From an uncultured Glaciecola sp. (GTDB taxonomy: Bacteria; Pseudomonadota; Gammaproteobacteria; Enterobacterales; Alteromonadaceae): 56,558 bases of DNA. Below the pieces are notes generated by a model. The model worked only from the letters and a program-made list of their open reading frames with translations. It searched no databases and was not told the origin of the DNA. Shown in pieces: positions 54,518 to 56,558 of the stretch. The stretch's first letter is position 1; each line of letters starts with the position of its first letter. The stretch spans positions 1-56,558 of the forward strand of contig CAJQOP010000074.1 of assembly GCA_905479945.1 (NCBI GenBank). The letters run 5' to 3'. The position numbers and the translations under genes are program-made.

Positions 54518-56558
54518 ATGTCACTCAAATTTCGCTTTTTGGCTACGATCCTTTCACTCGTCATTGGCTCACTGTTAATACTCTCTACTTCAACCATAAT
54601 GGTTTCGTCTAGCGTGTCAGAGAAGGCTTTAACTAAAGCGGCAAATGAAAAGCTTACGTCTCAAGCGGCGAATACTAGGCAGGCGGTTGAAACTTACTTC
54701 TCAGTGCTAGAGTCGCAACTAACTATCATGTCTCAAGAGCATCAACTAATTCAAAAAGCATCTCAATTTACGCAAGCTTTTAATACTTACTTGTCTGAGC
54801 GCGATGAACTTAGCGACAGGCAAAAAATTAATCTCAAGGAATACTACACAGATGAATTTGCTCCCTTGTTTGCTGAACGCAATAGCAAGCCTCTGGAAGA
54901 TAAAGACGCCTTGTTCAACCAACTACCCAATATCGCTTTGGCTTTGCAGTATGATTTTATTTCGTCGTCATCCCTCGGTATTGGTAAAAAAGACGGTTTG
55001 ACTCGATTGGGTAATAATACTGAATACGCAAAATTACATTCTGAGTTTCATCCAGATACTCGCCGTTTTTTGCAAGAATATGGATATTACGACATATTTA
55101 TAGTTGACGCAGCAAGCGGAAATGTCGTTTACAGTGTGTTCAAAGAGTTGGATTTTGCGACAAATTTAAAGTCTGGCCCGTATGCGAATTCAGGCTTAGG
55201 CAAAGCGTTTCAAGGCGCCTTAAAGATAAAAGAAGTTGGGAAAATTTTTAATAGTAAGATTCAGCCCTATGTTCCTTCTTACAATGCGATGGCTGGATTT
55301 GTATCTAAGCCGATATTTGAGAAAGGTAAGCAAGTTGCAGTCCTGATTTTTCAAATCCCCTTAGATAAAATTAATAATGTTTTGACTAGAGAAGGGCAGT
55401 GGGTTGAGCAAGGCTATGGCCTCTCGGGCGAAACATACTTAGTGAATTCAGATGGCACCTTATTAACTGAGAGTCGTTTTTTCATTGAAGACAAAGACGC
55501 TTATTTGGATATTATTGGGGAGTCGATGACGAGGGTTGCCGATACTATCAAGGCCACTGGAACTTCCGTGGGCTATCAGCCTGTTGACTCTTTTTCAGCA
55601 CAGGAAGCGCTGCAGGGCAAGAGTGGCTTTAATGCAATATTTGATTATCGAAATGTCGAAGTTTTCTCTGCTTATATGCCGGTGAACTTCGGCTCAAATA
55701 AGTTTGCACTTTTGGCTGAAATTGATGTTGAAGAAGCGCTTGCCGCTGCAGATGAAATACAGCAATCTCTGTTGAAGTCCGATATTTTCGTTCTGGCAAT
55801 AGTCATTATTATTTCGACTATTTTTGGTTATATAATTACTAGAAAAACCATTCAGCCCCTTGAACTAGTAGGCAGAATGTGTGAAAACTTAAGCTCTGGA
55901 GATGGTGATTTAACCATCCGTTTGGAAAAGTGTGGCATCACTGAAATTGACACGTTGCTAATCGCATTTAATGTATTTATTGAACAAGTCCATGGGATTA
56001 TTGGCGGCATCAAGAGTGACAGCGTTTCCCTTACCTCTGCTGCAGAAGAACTTTCAGCAGTTACTGAGCAAAGTCTTGGCACAGCAGGCGAACAAAGAGA
56101 TCAAACGCATTCTGTTGCTGCAGCTGTTGAAGAGTTGTCAGCATCAATTTCAGAAATAGCCCGCACCGTCGTGCTTAATAGGGAACATAGTGAATCAGCA
56201 AGAACAAGCCTCAAAGATAACCTAGTTAAAACAGATGTAGCTGCACAAAATATTCGTGATTTAGTTACCTTAATCAAGGATTCCAGCAGCGTTATTCAGT
56301 CATTGCAGACAGAAGTTAATCAAGTGACTAATTTCCTAAGCGTTATTACCAGTATTGCCGACCAAACTAATTTGCTTGCGTTAAATGCAGCAATCGAAGC
56401 TGCGAGAGCCGGGGAAGCAGGGCGCGGTTTCTCTGTAGTCGCAGATGAAGTAAGAACATTAGCTACCCGATCGCAAGAAAACACAGAAGAAATTTCGAAA
56501 ATTGTTGAACGCATGACTGCATCATCTGATAAAAGTGTGAAATCGATGGAAGTGGCCG
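54518..56558 (+). CDS. Methyl-accepting chemotaxis protein (3' end outside window)
   Basis: An open frame of 680 residues running off the window. A first membrane span (about 7-29) is followed by a large periplasmic domain (about 30-415) that resembles a dCache-type sensor, with segments [20 protein letters not shown] and [14 protein letters not shown] second span (about 420-443) and a HAMP region come next. The signalling domain begins about 470 and includes the hairpin-tip region [20 protein letters not shown] at about 612 and [10 protein letters not shown]. The ATG has GGA about 9 nt upstream. The ligand is unknown. The missing part is the rest of the signalling helix and C-terminus. Confidence 0.92.
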   Translation, partial: MSLKFRFLATILSLVIGSLLILSTSTIMVSSSVSEKALTKAANEKLTSQAANTRQAVETYFSVLESQLTIMSQEHQLIQKASQFTQAFNTYLSERDELSDRQKINLKEYYTDEFAPLFAERNSKPLEDKDALFNQLPNIALALQYDFISSSSLGIGKKDGLTRLGNNTEYAKLHSEFHPDTRRFLQEYGYYDIFIVDAASGNVVYSVFKELDFATNLKSGPYANSGLGKAFQGALKIKEVGKIFNSKIQPYVPSYNAMAGFVSKPIFEKGKQVAVLIFQIPLDKINNVLTREGQWVEQGYGLSGETYLVNSDGTLLTESRFFIEDKDAYLDIIGESMTRVADTIKATGTSVGYQPVDSFSAQEALQGKSGFNAIFDYRNVEVFSAYMPVNFGSNKFALLAEIDVEEALAAADEIQQSLLKSDIFVLAIVIIISTIFGYIITRKTIQPLELVGRMCENLSSGDGDLTIRLEKCGITEIDTLLIAFNVFIEQVHGIIGGIKSDSVSLTSAAEELSAVTEQSLGTAGEQRDQTHSVAAAVEELSASISEIARTVVLNREHSESARTSLKDNLVKTDVAAQNIRDLVTLIKDSSSVIQSLQTEVNQVTNFLSVITSIADQTNLLALNAAIEAARAGEAGRGFSVVADEVRTLATRSQENTEEISKIVERMTASSDKSVKSMEVA

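Noticed and set aside
1..56558. tRNA, rRNA, prophage or full insertion sequence
   Set aside because: No cloverleaf, rRNA segment, integrase, transposase or phage structural gene was recognised on either strand.

Overview
The window looks like chromosomal DNA from an AT-rich marine gammaproteobacterium of Alteromonadales type. This is an inference from gene content and order: a complete his operon with a leader peptide, fadI-fadJ, the yfjD-ypjD / ffh / rpsP-rimM-trmD-rplS neighbourhood, aroF-tyrA, an ECF sigma factor with a DUF3379 partner, and a Bat operon. No phage, plasmid, integron, CRISPR array, full insertion sequence, tRNA or rRNA gene was seen.

Layout. Positions 1-8270 hold the histidine operon on the minus strand: promoter, leader peptide with three histidines, attenuator hairpin, then hisG-D-C-B-H-A. 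A branched-chain aminotransferase gene (ilvE) follows, and then hisF, which is cut by the window edge. 8369-11808 holds a periplasmic thioredoxin-fold protein, two small unknown genes and an SLC13/RCK permease. 12036-15746 is a sulfate-assimilation operon in the order cysD-cysC-cysQ-cysN. 16088-22392 holds an EAL/HDOD protein, putP, an anti-sigma/ECF sigma pair and a DUF885 lipoprotein. 22502-29854 is a Bat operon (moxR, DUF58, DUF4381, batA, batB/C, batD). 30346-33764 is fadI-fadJ behind a FadR-like operator. 33920-41361 holds a very large Reg_prop/PAS/GGDEF/EAL protein and an M16 peptidase. 41611-44661 holds sixA, a small unknown gene, and a CNNM/CorC protein with a YpjD-like protein. 44768-48576 holds ffh and the rpsP-rimM-trmD-rplS operon. 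48849-51828 holds an unknown gene, a LysE-type exporter and an AbgT-type transporter. 52212-54469 is aroF-tyrA behind a perfect TyrR box. The window ends inside a chemoreceptor gene.

The gene functions are mostly ordinary; the unusual signals are between genes. Around ffh and the rpsP operon there are three long hairpins (46177-46309, 46366-46504, 48661-48797). They share an ungapped 59-nt loop core but have entirely different, self-complementary 32-42 bp arms. A fourth, 48-nt core copy directly follows the third hairpin. The core contains a small hairpin whose stem changes in a compensatory way between copies. This is the best candidate here for an undescribed element family.

A second theme is short tandem triplication. 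Three-copy repeats of 13-17 bp lie between genes at 1881-1928, 15906-15944, 16004-16054 and 20295-20345. Two-copy repeats occur at 24544-24573 (inside a gene) and 30290-30331.

Regulation readable from the sequence: histidine attenuation, FadR control of fadIJ, TyrR control of aroF-tyrA, and a consensus-like promoter for the rpsP operon. All function calls rest on reading the protein sequences by eye; no database search was possible.
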